A stretch of 64,000 nt of DNA from Opisthocomus hoazin (Eukaryota; Chordata; Aves; Opisthocomiformes; Opisthocomidae): the NCBI RefSeq assembly GCF_030867145.1, contig NC_134434.1, forward strand, positions 2,232,001-2,296,000, given 5' to 3'. How positions within the stretch are numbered: position 1 is the stretch's first letter; every line of letters begins with the position of its first letter. Under the pieces are notes generated by a model that searched no databases, was not told the origin of the DNA, and saw nothing but the letters and a program-made list of their open reading frames with translations. A program made the position numbers and the translations under genes. This document shows, one piece after another, positions 47,001 to 61,700 of this stretch.

Positions 47001-47105
47001 TCTGCTGTCCTTCACAACTCCTAACCACCCTTTCACCAGTCAAAGGGAGCAGCTCCCACTGCTCCCACATAGCTCTGGGGAAACACCAGATTTTTGTCAG
47101 GTTTT
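44048..47105. other. NHERF1-NAT9 spacer, no gene recognised
   Basis: Convergent 3' ends of NHERF1 (plus) and NAT9 (minus) flank this stretch. It contains an old CR1 fragment (44493-44710) and a 15-base G tract (44408-44422). From about 45,950 the sequence becomes visibly richer in A/T. The open frames have no signatures. Confidence 0.5.
44493..44710 (+). mobile_element. CR1 LINE fragment, older subfamily (copy 4)
   Basis: A CR1 3' segment runs from 'tgtcagattggatatcagg' to 'cttaacgattctgtgga', with only about one tail unit kept. It differs clearly from copies 1-3, for example 'gagcggtcaggcattgg', so it belongs to another and probably older subfamily. Confidence 0.88.
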
Positions 47106-47111
47106 TTTATT
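47106..47111 (-). terminator. NAT9: candidate poly(A) signal AATAAA of NAT9
   Basis: The plus-strand tttatt reads AATAAA on the minus strand, about 330 bases after the NAT9 stop codon. The position suits a short 3' UTR. Confidence 0.5.
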
Positions 47112-47436
47112 CAAAACAGACTGAGCTACCAGCGCACGGAGACTGCCTCTGTTAAGCTGCTGAATCCTCCTCTAAGGGCAGCGGAAGAAGGGTCAGCGGG
47201 TGCTGCTTGTCCAGAAACTGGTCACACCAGGAATCCATTAACTGCTGGTGACTTTAGGCTCTGCTGCAACAGCGTGTTAAGGTTACAGTCATTCCTAGGC
47301 AAGCCTGTGAATTAGTGGCTGTTCTCCAGGTCCAAATTTCAGGCAGTAATCCTGGCTGGTGCATCAAGGTGCGAAGTTGACAGGATGGCAAAGAACCGAA
47401 AGGCGGCAGATCAAAACGGTCAAGAGCAGCGTTGGC

Positions 47437-50366
<2,930 letters not shown>

Positions 50367-50376
50367 GGCCTCTGCA

Positions 50377-51157
50377 CTGAGGGAGAGACACAACACCCTG
50401 CTGTGTCTCCAGCGAGGCTGAGGGCTGGGACAGCACCCCTGGAGCCCTTCAGCTGCTCTCACTGTGCAGACAGGCCCCAGCTCTCGCCAATCCCCCCGCC
50501 AGTGACCTTCCCGCGCCCCCAAGCTCCTCCGGACCTGGGGCAGGGCCGCATGGGTGCCGAGTGCCCCCAGAGGCCCAACATCGGCTGGGGGTCTGCTCTG
50601 ACAGGGGCCACTCAACACTTCAAGACCCAGGCGGTGGTGGAGGTGCCCTGCTCCACCACACTGCGGGCCTTGGGGCTGAGGGGAGAGCCGGGCTGGGGGG
50701 TGAATGGGGCCTGAGGGGGGATTCGCAGCTGAGGGGAGTCCCGGGGCCTGACGGGGGGATCCAGGGCTGAAGGGAGCGCCGGGGCCTGAGGGGATATTGG
50801 GGCCTGAGGGGGGATCTGGGGCCTGAGGGGGCATCCGGGGCTGAGGGGAGTCCCGGGGCCTGAGGGGGATTGGCGCTTGAGGGGGGGATCCGGGGCTGAG
50901 GGGAGTCCCGGGGCCTGAGGGGGGATCCAGGGCTGAGGGGAGCCCCGGGGCCCGAGGGGATATTGGGGCCTGAGGGGAGTCCCGGGGCCTGAGGGAGGAT
51001 CTGGAGCCTGAGGGGGGATCCGCTGCTGAGGGGAGTCCCGGGGCCTGAGAGGGGACCCGGGGCTGAGGGGATCCCGGGGCTGAGGGGAGCCCCGGGTCCG
51101 GAGGGGCGGCAGGGCCCAGGGCCGAGCGGAGCCCCGGCACCGGGAGGAAACGCCTAC
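50377..51157 (-). other. NAT9: NAT9 5' UTR intron
   Basis: The donor (CGGCAG then GTAGGC on the minus strand) is at 51158/51157. The acceptor (TCTCCCTCAG) is at about 50,377, ten bases 5' of the start codon. Most of the intron is a minisatellite. Confidence 0.6.
50671..51112. repeat. GC-rich minisatellite in the NAT9 first intron
   Basis: Units of the type ggggcctgagggggga, tccggggctgagggg, agtcccggggc alternate many times, with some units reading gatattggggcctgagg. It produces a long Pro/Ser-rich open frame on the minus strand, which is a repeat artefact. It sits about 50-500 bases from the NAT9/TMEM104 promoter. Confidence 0.93.
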
Positions 51158-51181
51158 CTGCCGCGTCGCCCTTCCGCGCAT
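51158..51181 (-). other. NAT9: upstream ORF start in the NAT9 5' exon
   Basis: On the minus strand an ATG at 51181 opens a frame that reaches the donor at 51158. It continues in the next exon from 50376 and stops at a TAA formed just inside the NAT9 start (within ATGAAGATTAAC). The upstream ORF is 14 codons, in another frame, and overlaps the NAT9 start codon. It applies only if transcription starts 5' of 51181. Confidence 0.5.
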
Positions 51182-51358
51182 GCGCAAAGGCCCCACCTAC
51201 CTCCCCGCTCCGAAACGGGTTACGTCATCTCCCCGCCCATTTCCCGCCCCCCGCCCCTTCCCCCGCGGGCGCTGACGTCACTCCAATCGCGGTGGGCGAG
51301 CTTTTCCCGCCCCCGCCCCCGCCCCGCCGGGCCGGTCACGTGCGCGGAAGATTCCGCG
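51176..51358. promoter_or_regulatory. shared bidirectional promoter of NAT9 and TMEM104
   Basis: Divergent genes start from one CpG island. Visible motifs are an NRF1 palindrome GCGCATGCGC (51176-51185), TTACGTCA (51220-51227), a perfect CRE TGACGTCA (51273-51280), CCAAT (51283-51287), a GTCACGTG E-box (51335-51342), and the inverted repeat CGCGGAA-GA-TTCCGCG (51343-51358) that places two ETS cores back to back. There is no TATA box. This is the usual make-up of a housekeeping bidirectional promoter. Confidence 0.75.
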
Positions 51359-51426
51359 TGGCCGGCGCGTGCGCCCTGAGGGCCCCGCGATGAGGGAGGT
51401 GGCGCCGCCGGCACGAGCCGCCGCCG
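51359..51426 (+). other. TMEM104: probable non-coding first exon of TMEM104
   Basis: A donor (GCCGCCG then GTGAGG) at 51426/51427 closes a CpG-rich exon downstream of the shared promoter. An ATG at 51390 opens a short frame, but joining to any visible acceptor before the coding ATG puts that frame out of register or into a stop. It would therefore act as an upstream ORF. The 5' edge of the exon is unknown. Confidence 0.45.
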
Positions 51427-52772
51427 GTGAGGTCCCGGGCTGTGGGGGGGGGGGGTGTCCCGGTGTGAGGGGGCCGTAGGTGTCCCGGTGTGAGGGGGCC
51501 GTAGGTGGGGTGTGAGGGGGGGTCCCTGTGAGGGAGAGTGCGCGGTGAGGCTCGGGGACAGCTCCCGCAGGCGGGGGCGCGGGGAAGGGGGTCCCGGCGC
51601 GGGGCGGCGGCGAGCTGGAGCGACGAGGCCCCGGCGGGCCGTCGGGGGCTTCTGCGGGGCGGAGAGGGTCGGCCCCGGGGGCTGCAGGCCCGGGGGGCTC
51701 CGGAGGCCTTGGCGGGCTGCGGGCCCTGCGGTAGCGCCCTCCCGGGCTGGTGGGTGCCCTGCGCAAGCCCGCTTTGCTGGGCCGTGTCCCGGCGGGGGCT
51801 GGCTGGCGGGCCCGCGGCCTTGCTGCCTTCTCCTGGTTTGTTGAGGTTGGCTCCGTGGCTTGGGTCGAGGAGATGCTTGGCCTCTGCTCCCAAGGGCCGG
51901 CCCAGCTGCGCCCACAGCGAGCTGCACTGCCTGGCGCGCGCGTGTGTAAGCTGAGAAACCGCTTGGGTTTCTGGTTAGTGCTCTTGGCTTGTGCAGTTTG
52001 TGCCGGTGGATTGTCCCGGTTGGTATGGCGCAGTCGGGGCATGTGTAGAGGTAGGAGAAACTTGATAAAGCTCATAACCAATTCAACTGTGCCTAATTAT
52101 TTATTAACTCTGAAACCTTTCGGAAGGCTTGGGTTCTCCCTGTAGTTTTTCTAAGATAATGTGAAGTTCCCCAAATACTTCTGCTTTGGAAACCTTGGTA
52201 CATGCAACAAAACTTCTTGGGTTTTTTTTTTTTCACAGGTCCAGTATTTTCATTTGTCTGCTTGTTTCTTTACTTGAGATTACGAGGAGAGACTGTAGGC
52301 TGGTTTTTTTACTGCTTTGATTTGCAGGCGGCGTGTGCTCTCTAGCAGTAGTAGCTGCGTAAGAAGCAGCGATATGAGATCATCCTCAAGGCAGGCGTTC
52401 TTCCTCATGAGGTTTTAGTGTCTGAAACGGCCCCTCTGGCTGTTTGGGGATGGTGAAATTTGGTCATCCCGTGCTGAGAAAGGGCAGGGCCTTTTGGTTA
52501 CTTTTAAACTCATTTAATGGGTATAAGAACTTTTCAGTAGAGTATTGAACCAAGTGTTGCTGCTGGGTGGGGTATATCTGTCCGAAGTGCAAGATCCTGC
52601 TGGAATCCTCTTTTGTCCAAATATTAGAAGACCGATGTCCAAAAGCTGACTCAGCAGTTCCTCCTCTTTCCGACAGAGCTAACACAACTTTACGATGTTT
52701 CCCTAGGTTAAAGGCAATAGAAGTTGAAAACACCCTCCTCGCTTTGCTCGCAGCCTCCCCACCGTCCTCGCC

Positions 52773-55700
52773 ATGGCTGGTGGCATTACCGACACAGGAG
52801 AGCTGTACTCTCCCTATGTAAGTGCTGCTCTTTGTGGGTTTGCTCACAAGTCTCTTCAAAATCCTCTTCTCTTAACGTTGTGTTTTCATTTCCTACTTCC
52901 CCATGGGCATAACCTCAGTGTTTCAAGAGGTGACAGCGGTCAAAGGGTACTTAAAAATGCTTAATACTTGTAGTTGTTGGGGTTTTTTTTACGTTGCAGA
53001 TCACTTTATATATTGTAAAGGGACAGTGTCTGCTTAAGGCATAGTTCTGAAAGTGTTAAAAATTTGAGCTTCATGTCCCATACCAGCTCTTGCATCCTTC
53101 TGCCCACTTTCCTTACATTTTGTTAATGTTTTCATCGACCCAAATTGTCACATGAAGCTAGCAGAAGGAAGGGGGATTGTGATGTGGAAATTATCCCACT
53201 TCTTTTACTTTATATAATGCTTCTCTCTGCATTTCTCCAAGTTTACTTATTTGTAGCTGTTGCAGTAATTGTTTTAAACCGCTGCACTTATAACCAGTAA
53301 CCAAGACATTTCTTCCTTGTAATGTGGTGTCCTGTGAAACTACAGAGCTAATGACTGTTTTACCTCGTTACCGGAAATACTGGCTTTCATAGCCACAAGC
53401 GTTTATATAGTGCCAGCTCTTCAAAACAACGCTTTGCATACACTTTTTTTTCCTGGAGTGAACTCACAGATCACTAGCTATAGAACCGGTCCTGAAATTT
53501 GTGTATTGGCTTTCAAATGCTCTAAGATTTTCATCCCCGTGTTAATGACTAAATTTAGAAGAACTGGATATTAGGCTGCAGAAATAGGTCACAACTGAGA
53601 AAACAGAGAACGAGATGGGAACTGGGATGTCTGGACCCTAAAGCATTAGTGTCACCTGCTCGTATGTTATGCTAGTGTTGCATGAATTTCCTGCAGTCTA
53701 ATCTCAAAGGCTGTAGCTCTCTCCTCTTTCCCTGGAGGTGTCTAGCCAGACTGAATACACAGGCACTGTTCTCATCTCTGTCTGCTTGACCAAAGTCAAG
53801 GAAAATCACCTGAGGTGTTTTTTCAAGAGTCCTTCACTGAAGAGTGAGTCATGGCCCTGGGCACTTCAGCTGTGTGGTCGGGGAATGACAGCTCTGCCAG
53901 CTGAATGAACAGAACTTTCCTGCAAGCTGCAGTGGCTGATTTTTTTCATCCTCCTGGGAGACCCATCAAAAGATGATTTTGCTGTGCTTATGTCAGTGAA
54001 TGTAGGGCGTAAGCGCTTGCAGGGTCTTTTGGGAATAGTTCTGATATTAATTGCTCCACACCCAGAGAAGTGTACTCAGACACAGTTCTTTACTGGCTTT
54101 CCTCTGGAGAGACTCTGACCTATATAAAAAAAAACAAACAAAACTTTAGGGTGATTTTTGATCTTGAGTTCAGCTAAATTCATACTGTGGGGGGTCCTGC
54201 CCAGGTGCACTACTATTTTTTTGCTACTGGACAGAAAAAAAACTCATTGCCAGAGAGGATAAAATCCTTTCCCTTCCACAAGTAAAAATTCCTGCTTCAG
54301 AGTGTGCTCAGCTGCTTGCTGGTAAAATGGCAAGCAGGCTTTGAATTAGAATTCTCTTCTCTAGAAGAGCAAGAGACTCTAAAAGGTAACTTAGGTATGT
54401 GTCATCACAGCTTAGGTTCAGGTCAGAAAACAAGGAGACACCCCAACCCACAGTGTAGACCCTTCAGGTAGAAGGTGGTGGATTTGAAAACAAACAGCTC
54501 ACGTACATTCTAACTTTATAAGTTGGAAAGACAAAAAAAAATACGTAAAACTAATTAGAAAAATGGAGAGGAATATCAGTTTCTCCAGAAATGTGCTGAC
54601 GCTCACTTTGTTCTCTTTGGTTATCGATCCCCTCCTATATTTATTTCTAGCATGGACCTGCTCCCACCCTGCTTGCTTGCAAAGATTGCTCTCTGCTTTT
54701 AGCTTAGTATGTGTGTGAGCTGTCTTGGATGATCTCTGGCCAGCTGCAAACTTTCACATTGGATTATGTGGATAATTGCAGGTTGGTCTGGTTTACATGT
54801 TCAACCTCATCGTTGGGACAGGAGCCCTAACCATGCCAAAGGCCTTTGCGACAGCAGGGTGGCTCGTCAGCCTTGTTCTCCTGATGTTCCTGGGATTTAT
54901 GAGGTGGGACGTGGGTATGTGTCTTCAGCGGATTGGGGAGTTTGGTTGGGTGAGGCTGGAAGGACAGCGCTAGCATTTTTGCCACTTCTCTGAGTGATCC
55001 TGTCCCTCTGCTCCTTGAGCACTGGTCTCTGCAGTAGTGTTGCCTGTGGACCTTGTTTGGAGGGATGCATTTTCTGAATGCCAGCAATGTGGTGCTACAT
55101 CCCATCTGACTGATGGGAAAGACTTTTTCCAGTCCAGAGTCTCTTGGGACCTTTCTCCCAGCTTCCTTTTTTGACACTGGATACATCCCATGCTTGCCTC
55201 TGTCATGGATCGGTTCCCCAAACACTGACCAGGTCACAGGTGACAGCATCACTTCTTTGCTCTGTGATCTGCAGATGTGATGCAGATGTGTTGAGTTAGT
55301 TTGCTCTTGGTTTCTGGCAATGCTCTGGGCAGCTGCAAGAGTGTCAGGAAAACAAATTACTGTATAGCTGGGCCCGTCTTATGCCCCTGCACCTTTGCTG
55401 CTCGAGACCTAGGAGCTGGTCTCATGATTTTCACCCTGGCTCGCCATGAGCTGCTGCCCAGATGTCTGCCTGCTGGAGCAGCAGGTGGAGCTGAAGGCTG
55501 TTGATACAGCACTGATGTCTGAGTAGTTATTAATAGAATTGCCATCTTCTGACAGGCTGTGAATCCCTGCTTGCTTGGTTTTAAAATAAAACAAACCAAA
55601 ATCCCCTCCTGCTGTTTGTAAGAATGGAATTTAGAAGTCTTGTGTCATCGGTAACCAGCTCTGTCAGCCTGAATGTGCCTTTGATTTGGAGGCAGTGCTT

Positions 55701-58700
55701 TTCAGAACTGCTAGCTGCTGCTGTATAGAGCTACTGTTCGGTCAGTGCTGACTGTAGTAATGCTTCCAAGTTCCCCACCTTGATGCTGTATGCTGCAAAG
55801 GCTTGATAAAATGTAAACTGTGGCAGCACTAGTAACTGGGAGCTTTGGAAGCAATTCCTTTTAGATACGTAAGTTTAAAAATGTAAATTCGTTATATGAA
55901 ACTCTGCACCAGCAGACAATCCTTCAAGGTCAGCAGAAGAGCACAAGCCTCCAAACCTACATGCCAAAACTGCACCAGATTAGACTGAGAAAACGCAGCT
56001 CAGAGCACTACGTGTCTTGGGAGCTGCCTTGCCCTGTTGCTTTTGTTCTGGTGCTTGTGACTTCCTCATGTCTGCTGGGGACCCTTCAGTGCGGAAGGAG
56101 TCTGTGCGGAAATTGCTACGTGGGCCTCGGGACAGGGCTGCCTCCTTTTGTTCTCACAAAACTGATCCCTCGTTTGAGCTTGATAAGGGAGTCCAGTTCC
56201 TGAAGCAGCGAGAAACCAATTTAAAGCCTTAAATAAGATTGAAGTGTGGGGGTTTGTGTTTGTGGTTTTTTTTTTTTCTATTATGGTACTGGTTTTAGCT
56301 GAGATAAGAATATTCCTTCCGTCTGTGGCTCTTGCTGTCTCCCTGGACAGCTTTTCCTCTGGCCTCCAGCCAAGTGTATTTGCATGCACCTGTCATCTGC
56401 ACCTTGGTCTTGCTTTGTTTCTGATGCCATTTGTAAGATTCTTTAAGGGACCGTAGCACCTTTGCCACAGGCTCTAGTAGATAAGCTTCACAATAGTAGT
56501 GTGTTGGTCCTAGGCCCTAAAAAGAGGAAGGCAGCTTGCTTTCTCACAAAGGGGTATGTCCTCTGGCTTTTTTCAGCCCACACTAGGAAGGTGCCTTCCA
56601 GATACCTGAAGTGTCTTCTTGTATCAGAAGACATGTTATGTTTTACTGCATTTTGTGGTCTGCTTGAGCACCTCGGTCTCAAGGACAAAGGGGAGCAGCA
56701 ACCTAACATGAAGCACTATCAAGAAGGTGCTGTGTGTGGGGAGTTGGTGAAAGGATTATTTTGGTTTGTTCGCTCCTACAAACAGATCAGAATAATTCTC
56801 CATGTCTCTGCAGTGACAATTCTTGACTATTATTGATATCAGTTGAATTTGTCTCTAGCTATATGACTACGACCTTTGTGGTGGAAGCCATGGCTGCTGC
56901 AAATGCCCAGCTGCGATGGAAGAGAATGGAAAAACGCAAGGTTTGTGCGGTGTTAATTTTCCATTTTCTCTTGTTCTTTTATCCTGTAGGGCTTGCCTGA
57001 GATTCCTCTGCATCTTTGCCTTGCCTCATTAGTAACTCTAAAGGAATAAATTTCTACTGTACTTAACTTTGCCATGTAAAATGTCTGTTAGTTCCCTGTG
57101 GGGTTTGCTCATTAAAGACAGGATTTTCTGCTCATACTTTGAAAATCAATCTCCCTTGTGGCTCATATTTCTTACTGATTGTGCTCTCCTTGCCCAGAAG
57201 TGCTGCTCAGTGAATGTGGAGAGGTGGCAGCCAATATATTGGTGCCACTTGGAGTGTGCTGAGGTCTATAAATCCTTACTGATCTCGGGTCATTTAACTG
57301 GGACAGGCTGGAATGTGCTTGCTGCCACTCAGGCTGTATCCCAGGGAGTAGACAGTCCTGAAGTATGTCCTTCCTGTAAAATTTACTTGTGACTTTTTGG
57401 ATCCTGGCTTTAGTGGCTTCTCTGGATCAGTGTGAGGCATAATTGTTTGCACTGATTTAGAACCCTGCCTGTATGTTGGTGGGTTGGAGTTAGGAGTTAG
57501 ACATGTCTGCTCTGACTAGCTAAGACTGTATATGTTTGGATTTTTTTTTTACCAGTTCTGCAACCCTGCAGATCTGCCAGAAGTTTCTAACTTCTTTGTA
57601 TCATGTACCACTATATGAATTGGACACTGTTGCTGTGTGCATGACCTGCTAGGTCAGCGGAGCCTGTCACTCACTTCAGCCTGCTCTGCTAGTGCCCTCT
57701 TCTGCTCTCCACGGCATCCCAGGCCAAGGGCTCCCTGGTACTGCCTTTGCTTGAGTGTCCTGCCCATCCCTGTTTGTGACCTTCCTTGGAGGAAATGAGG
57801 TCATGACGCTGGTGGTGCTACAGCCTGTACTGTGGGTAGCAGACATCTCGGCAGTGGTCTGGTCTTTTCTTCCAGGAGGATGATGAGGATGAGGATTCTT
57901 CCTCTGGAGTATCTGACAGTGACGTTCTCCTGCAAGATGGCTACGAGCGAGCAGAGACACGACCTATCCTGTCAGTTCGTAAGTACCCAGTTCATGCTTT
58001 CACTGGATCCCAGGACTCTTTTCTGTAGACAGTGTCCCCAGTGGGCTCCAGCAAGGGGAGCAGGACTCTTCTGTTCACTTCACCCTTAATTCTGTGTGTT
58101 TGCATTCCAAAGTCCTTAGCACTTGCAAGATAAGACTCATTGAGAATTCATTTCACCTCCTACAGTCTGATAAAGATCTTTCCCTTCTAGGTCACTAAGA
58201 TGAGAATATCTTACTTTGAAAATGCTTTAAATTAGCTTCAGCAGAGTAATTGGACCAGTGACTCTGCAGCTGTGGAGTCGAATAGACTGTCCTTCAGGCT
58301 GTTGCTAGAGCTCCTTAAGTGTCTTCAGATAGCCTGGCCCCTGGGTTTACTGGGGGGACTTGTTGAAACTCTTCTTGTTTTCAACTTGCAGAGAGACGTG
58401 GCTCAGCCAATATCTTTGAAATCACTGAGAGGGTGGAAATGGGCCAGATGGCTTCCATGTTCTTCAATAAAGGTAAGTGATTCATGTTTTCATAAGTCCC
58501 TTCGGATCCTCCTGCAGGCTGTGCGTATGGCTTTCCTGAAGTCTGCGTGCTTCTCAGTGTGGGTTTACATCCTGAGTTTGTGGTGATTCCACCCAAAAGT
58601 GTCGTTCCTTCTCTCTGTGGACTGTATGCATCCCTCCGTGTGGTGTTTCTGCAAAGCAGAGTATTTATGGGTCAGGTGGGCCACAACCTGCATGAAGGGG

Positions 58701-61700
58701 AGGGTGCTGTGGTGGGAGAAGAACTAGCCAAAATACTGCAGGTTATGGGCCCAGTTTCTTGAGATGGGTAAGTGTCAGTCATGCCTCTTCTGACTGCCTT
58801 TGACCTAACTCTGAACTGCATCTATCCTCTGTGATCTCCACTGTCTAAGGCAGTAGAGCCCAACGGTAGTGTTTGCTGGTTTCATCTTGGTTGTGGCATT
58901 TGAGAATAAGATGTTTGGGCTTCCCTGACCCCTGTAAGTATCATCTGAAGGAGAGAGACTTCAGGGGACAGCTTCTGAGAATTGCGTGTGTCTGGGGGGT
59001 CACCATGAGAGCTGCTGGGATGTGAACTGCTGAAAGGCTCCCTGGTGTGCGTGTGATAGGCAGATGTTTTTTAAATGTCTCGTGTGAGCCAGGGAACAAA
59101 CTTGTAACCATACTGCAATAAAGCCATGTCCATTGCTGCGTGCAACAGAAATGCAAGCTACAATGGTAGGTATTCTTAAGCTTGTAAAATAGTACACTTT
59201 AAATGCGGTGCATAGCCAGAAAATCATCAGACACCATGACTTGTGCAGTTTTGAGTCTGTTGGGCCCCATTTCTTGAGGAAAGTGACGTTTTCTCTTGTT
59301 CACTGGCCACCTTACAAAGATGTGTGACGGGCTGGTTTTTTGCACTGCATTACATCAGCTTTATGCCAGTGTAAGACTGTTGCCTCTGAAGGACAGCTGG
59401 GCTTAAGGAGTGAAGATTCTTTGAACTATATTATTGCTGATTTTAAAGACCAATTGCAAAAAACTTCATTTCTCTGCATGCCTCTTCTGGGCCTTTGAAG
59501 ATTTGAATCATTGGGGTTGTCAAAATAATCCACCTTGGGTCAGACTGCCACTTGTCTAGTCAGAGGAGAGGTGACTTCATTGTGGGTTGGAGACTCAGAG
59601 ATGTCTTGTTCCTAGTCTTGCCTGTAGCACTGGGTTGCTCTGACTTTAGGCAAGTTTTCTTGTTGTAAAGAAGCACTGAACACTTCCCTGTCTCTCAGTC
59701 ATCCTTTGGGGAGTGACATTTGGGAAGCTCTTTGAGAGCAAGCACCGTAGAACAGGGCTCAGCAGTATTGCTGAGGATTCAGCTGTCGAGGCCTGTTCGG
59801 CTGCAGGAGGGCTGGGGGATCGCAGGAGGCCGAGTGCTCCCATAACGAGTTCCAGAAGGCCCCTGCTTTGCATGTGCTTTGCAGGGGAAGGTGGTAACGA
59901 CCCCTCAAGCCAGCCAGACGTTGGGCAGTTGCCTTCCAGACCTCTCTGCCTCGCTGCTGGCTGCTGCTCAGTCAGTAGAGGGTGCTGGAAATACACGTCC
60001 TTGCTCCCATCAGGCGCTGAGGTACTCTTCATAGCAAAGTGATATAAACTGCTTAGTACTCCAAATCTTAATCTCCCTTCTTCATGTTGCTTTAGCCAGA
60101 GTTATCGGATTTCTGTGTTGGGGATCCTCCCCAGGACCTACTCAGCCCAATGCAAAGGGGTGAATCTCTGCAGGAAGGCAGCTGGAGCAGCTGCACACCA
60201 TAACTTGAAACAACTCGTGACTTCCAGATGAGATGAGGTACACACAGCAAAGGGTCTGGGGCAGCTGTGCCTCTCTTGCTGCTTCCGCCTCCTCGGTGCT
60301 CAGCAGAGAGGCTCCATCCCTGTACTGTTTCTGAGTTCTAGTTCAGAGACACCATCTGGTCTGCTGAGTGGCTGCAGAGAAGAGAAGAGCACTTCCCTCT
60401 GCAGATCCTCGCTGAAGTACCTCCTTCGGAGGGTCGCACAGAAAGACCTTCAGTAAGGGCAGCTGCTCAGTGGCTGGTCGTTAGTGCCTAGGGCTGAGAA
60501 ACTGGGCTGCAGTTGGGAATTCCCAGTTTCGAGCACCAACCTCTGCAGTTTCACAGCTAGCAAACGTCTGGGTGGGTTTTTGCTCACAATATATGAAGTA
60601 TGGTTCCAAACCCAAGGTGTCTGAGGGCTACAGAGCCTGCAGAGGGAAGGCTGCTGAAAGCTTTGCTGTAGACCTCAAAGCTTCTGATTTCTAGCGAGTT
60701 CCCTGCTCCTTTCTCTTGACTGATTTTTATTTTCAACAATCTGACAGGAGTTGAATCTGCAGTCCTGGGAGGTAAGCTGGGGATAAATCTCAATTTCAGA
60801 CTGTCTGCTTTCTTAAAGGGAGCTGCCTTAGGTTTAGGCTGTGAAGGGTCTGTATGGTCTTTCAAAAGAGCTGGCTCCGAAGAACTGCTGGTTTGGATTT
60901 TTTTTTAAATTTGCAATGTTGGGTGCTTTCTTCTGGGACCGAGCAGTCGTTTATTGCGATAATGGATTCTAGGCCCATCTATCATACTGTTTGCCCACAG
61001 GAAGTCATTGATTTTTTTTTTTTCCCGTTTTGTGTCCAGTAATGAAAGTATTGATTAAGGAGGGTCAGTAGCAGTTTATAAAAGAACTGATGCTAAAGTC
61101 TTTCTGCCTTCGAGAGGATGAGTTTGGCAGAGGACTGCTGCATGGACTTCCCACAGACAGAGATGCTGGCACTGGCACGGGGAGGTGGTGTGTGCTGGTG
61201 GGTACCTGGTGGTGCTGTGTGGTTTAACTGGTTGTGTTAGCCTTATTTTTTTTTGGAGGGGGGGAATTAGTGGGGGGTGGTGGTGCAGCTTAGGCCTGAC
61301 ATCAGTATCAGATCCCCAAAACAAAATCTATATCTGAATTGGTGTAGTCCTGTGCCTGATATGACTTGCAGCTTCTGTCCTCTGTCAGATATTTGGTATA
61401 ATCTTTAACCTTTTTTAGTAGGAAATTTGAGAAAACTGGTAGGTAGCTTGTCGCCATCTTCAGAACAACGCAGAGAGTCCTTAGCTGTGAAGCCGTCATT
61501 AATCTTTCAGAGGAAGAAAACAAGGGGGGAACTATATGAAATGATCTGACAGCTTCTGCAGGATCTCCATTTGTCTGTTTAGACAGCCCAGGAACAACTG
61601 TAGCGTGCTGGCCTAGTGTGCCGCTTCACAGAAGCGGGGAAGTTTCCTTGCTGCTTTCCCAATACAGCCCTTTTTTTAGGAATGTTATATGCTAAGTATG

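Noticed and set aside
51390-51426. ATG at 51390 as an extended TMEM104 start
   Set aside because: No visible acceptor joins this frame to the conserved MAGGITDTGE start in register, so the coding start stays at 52773.
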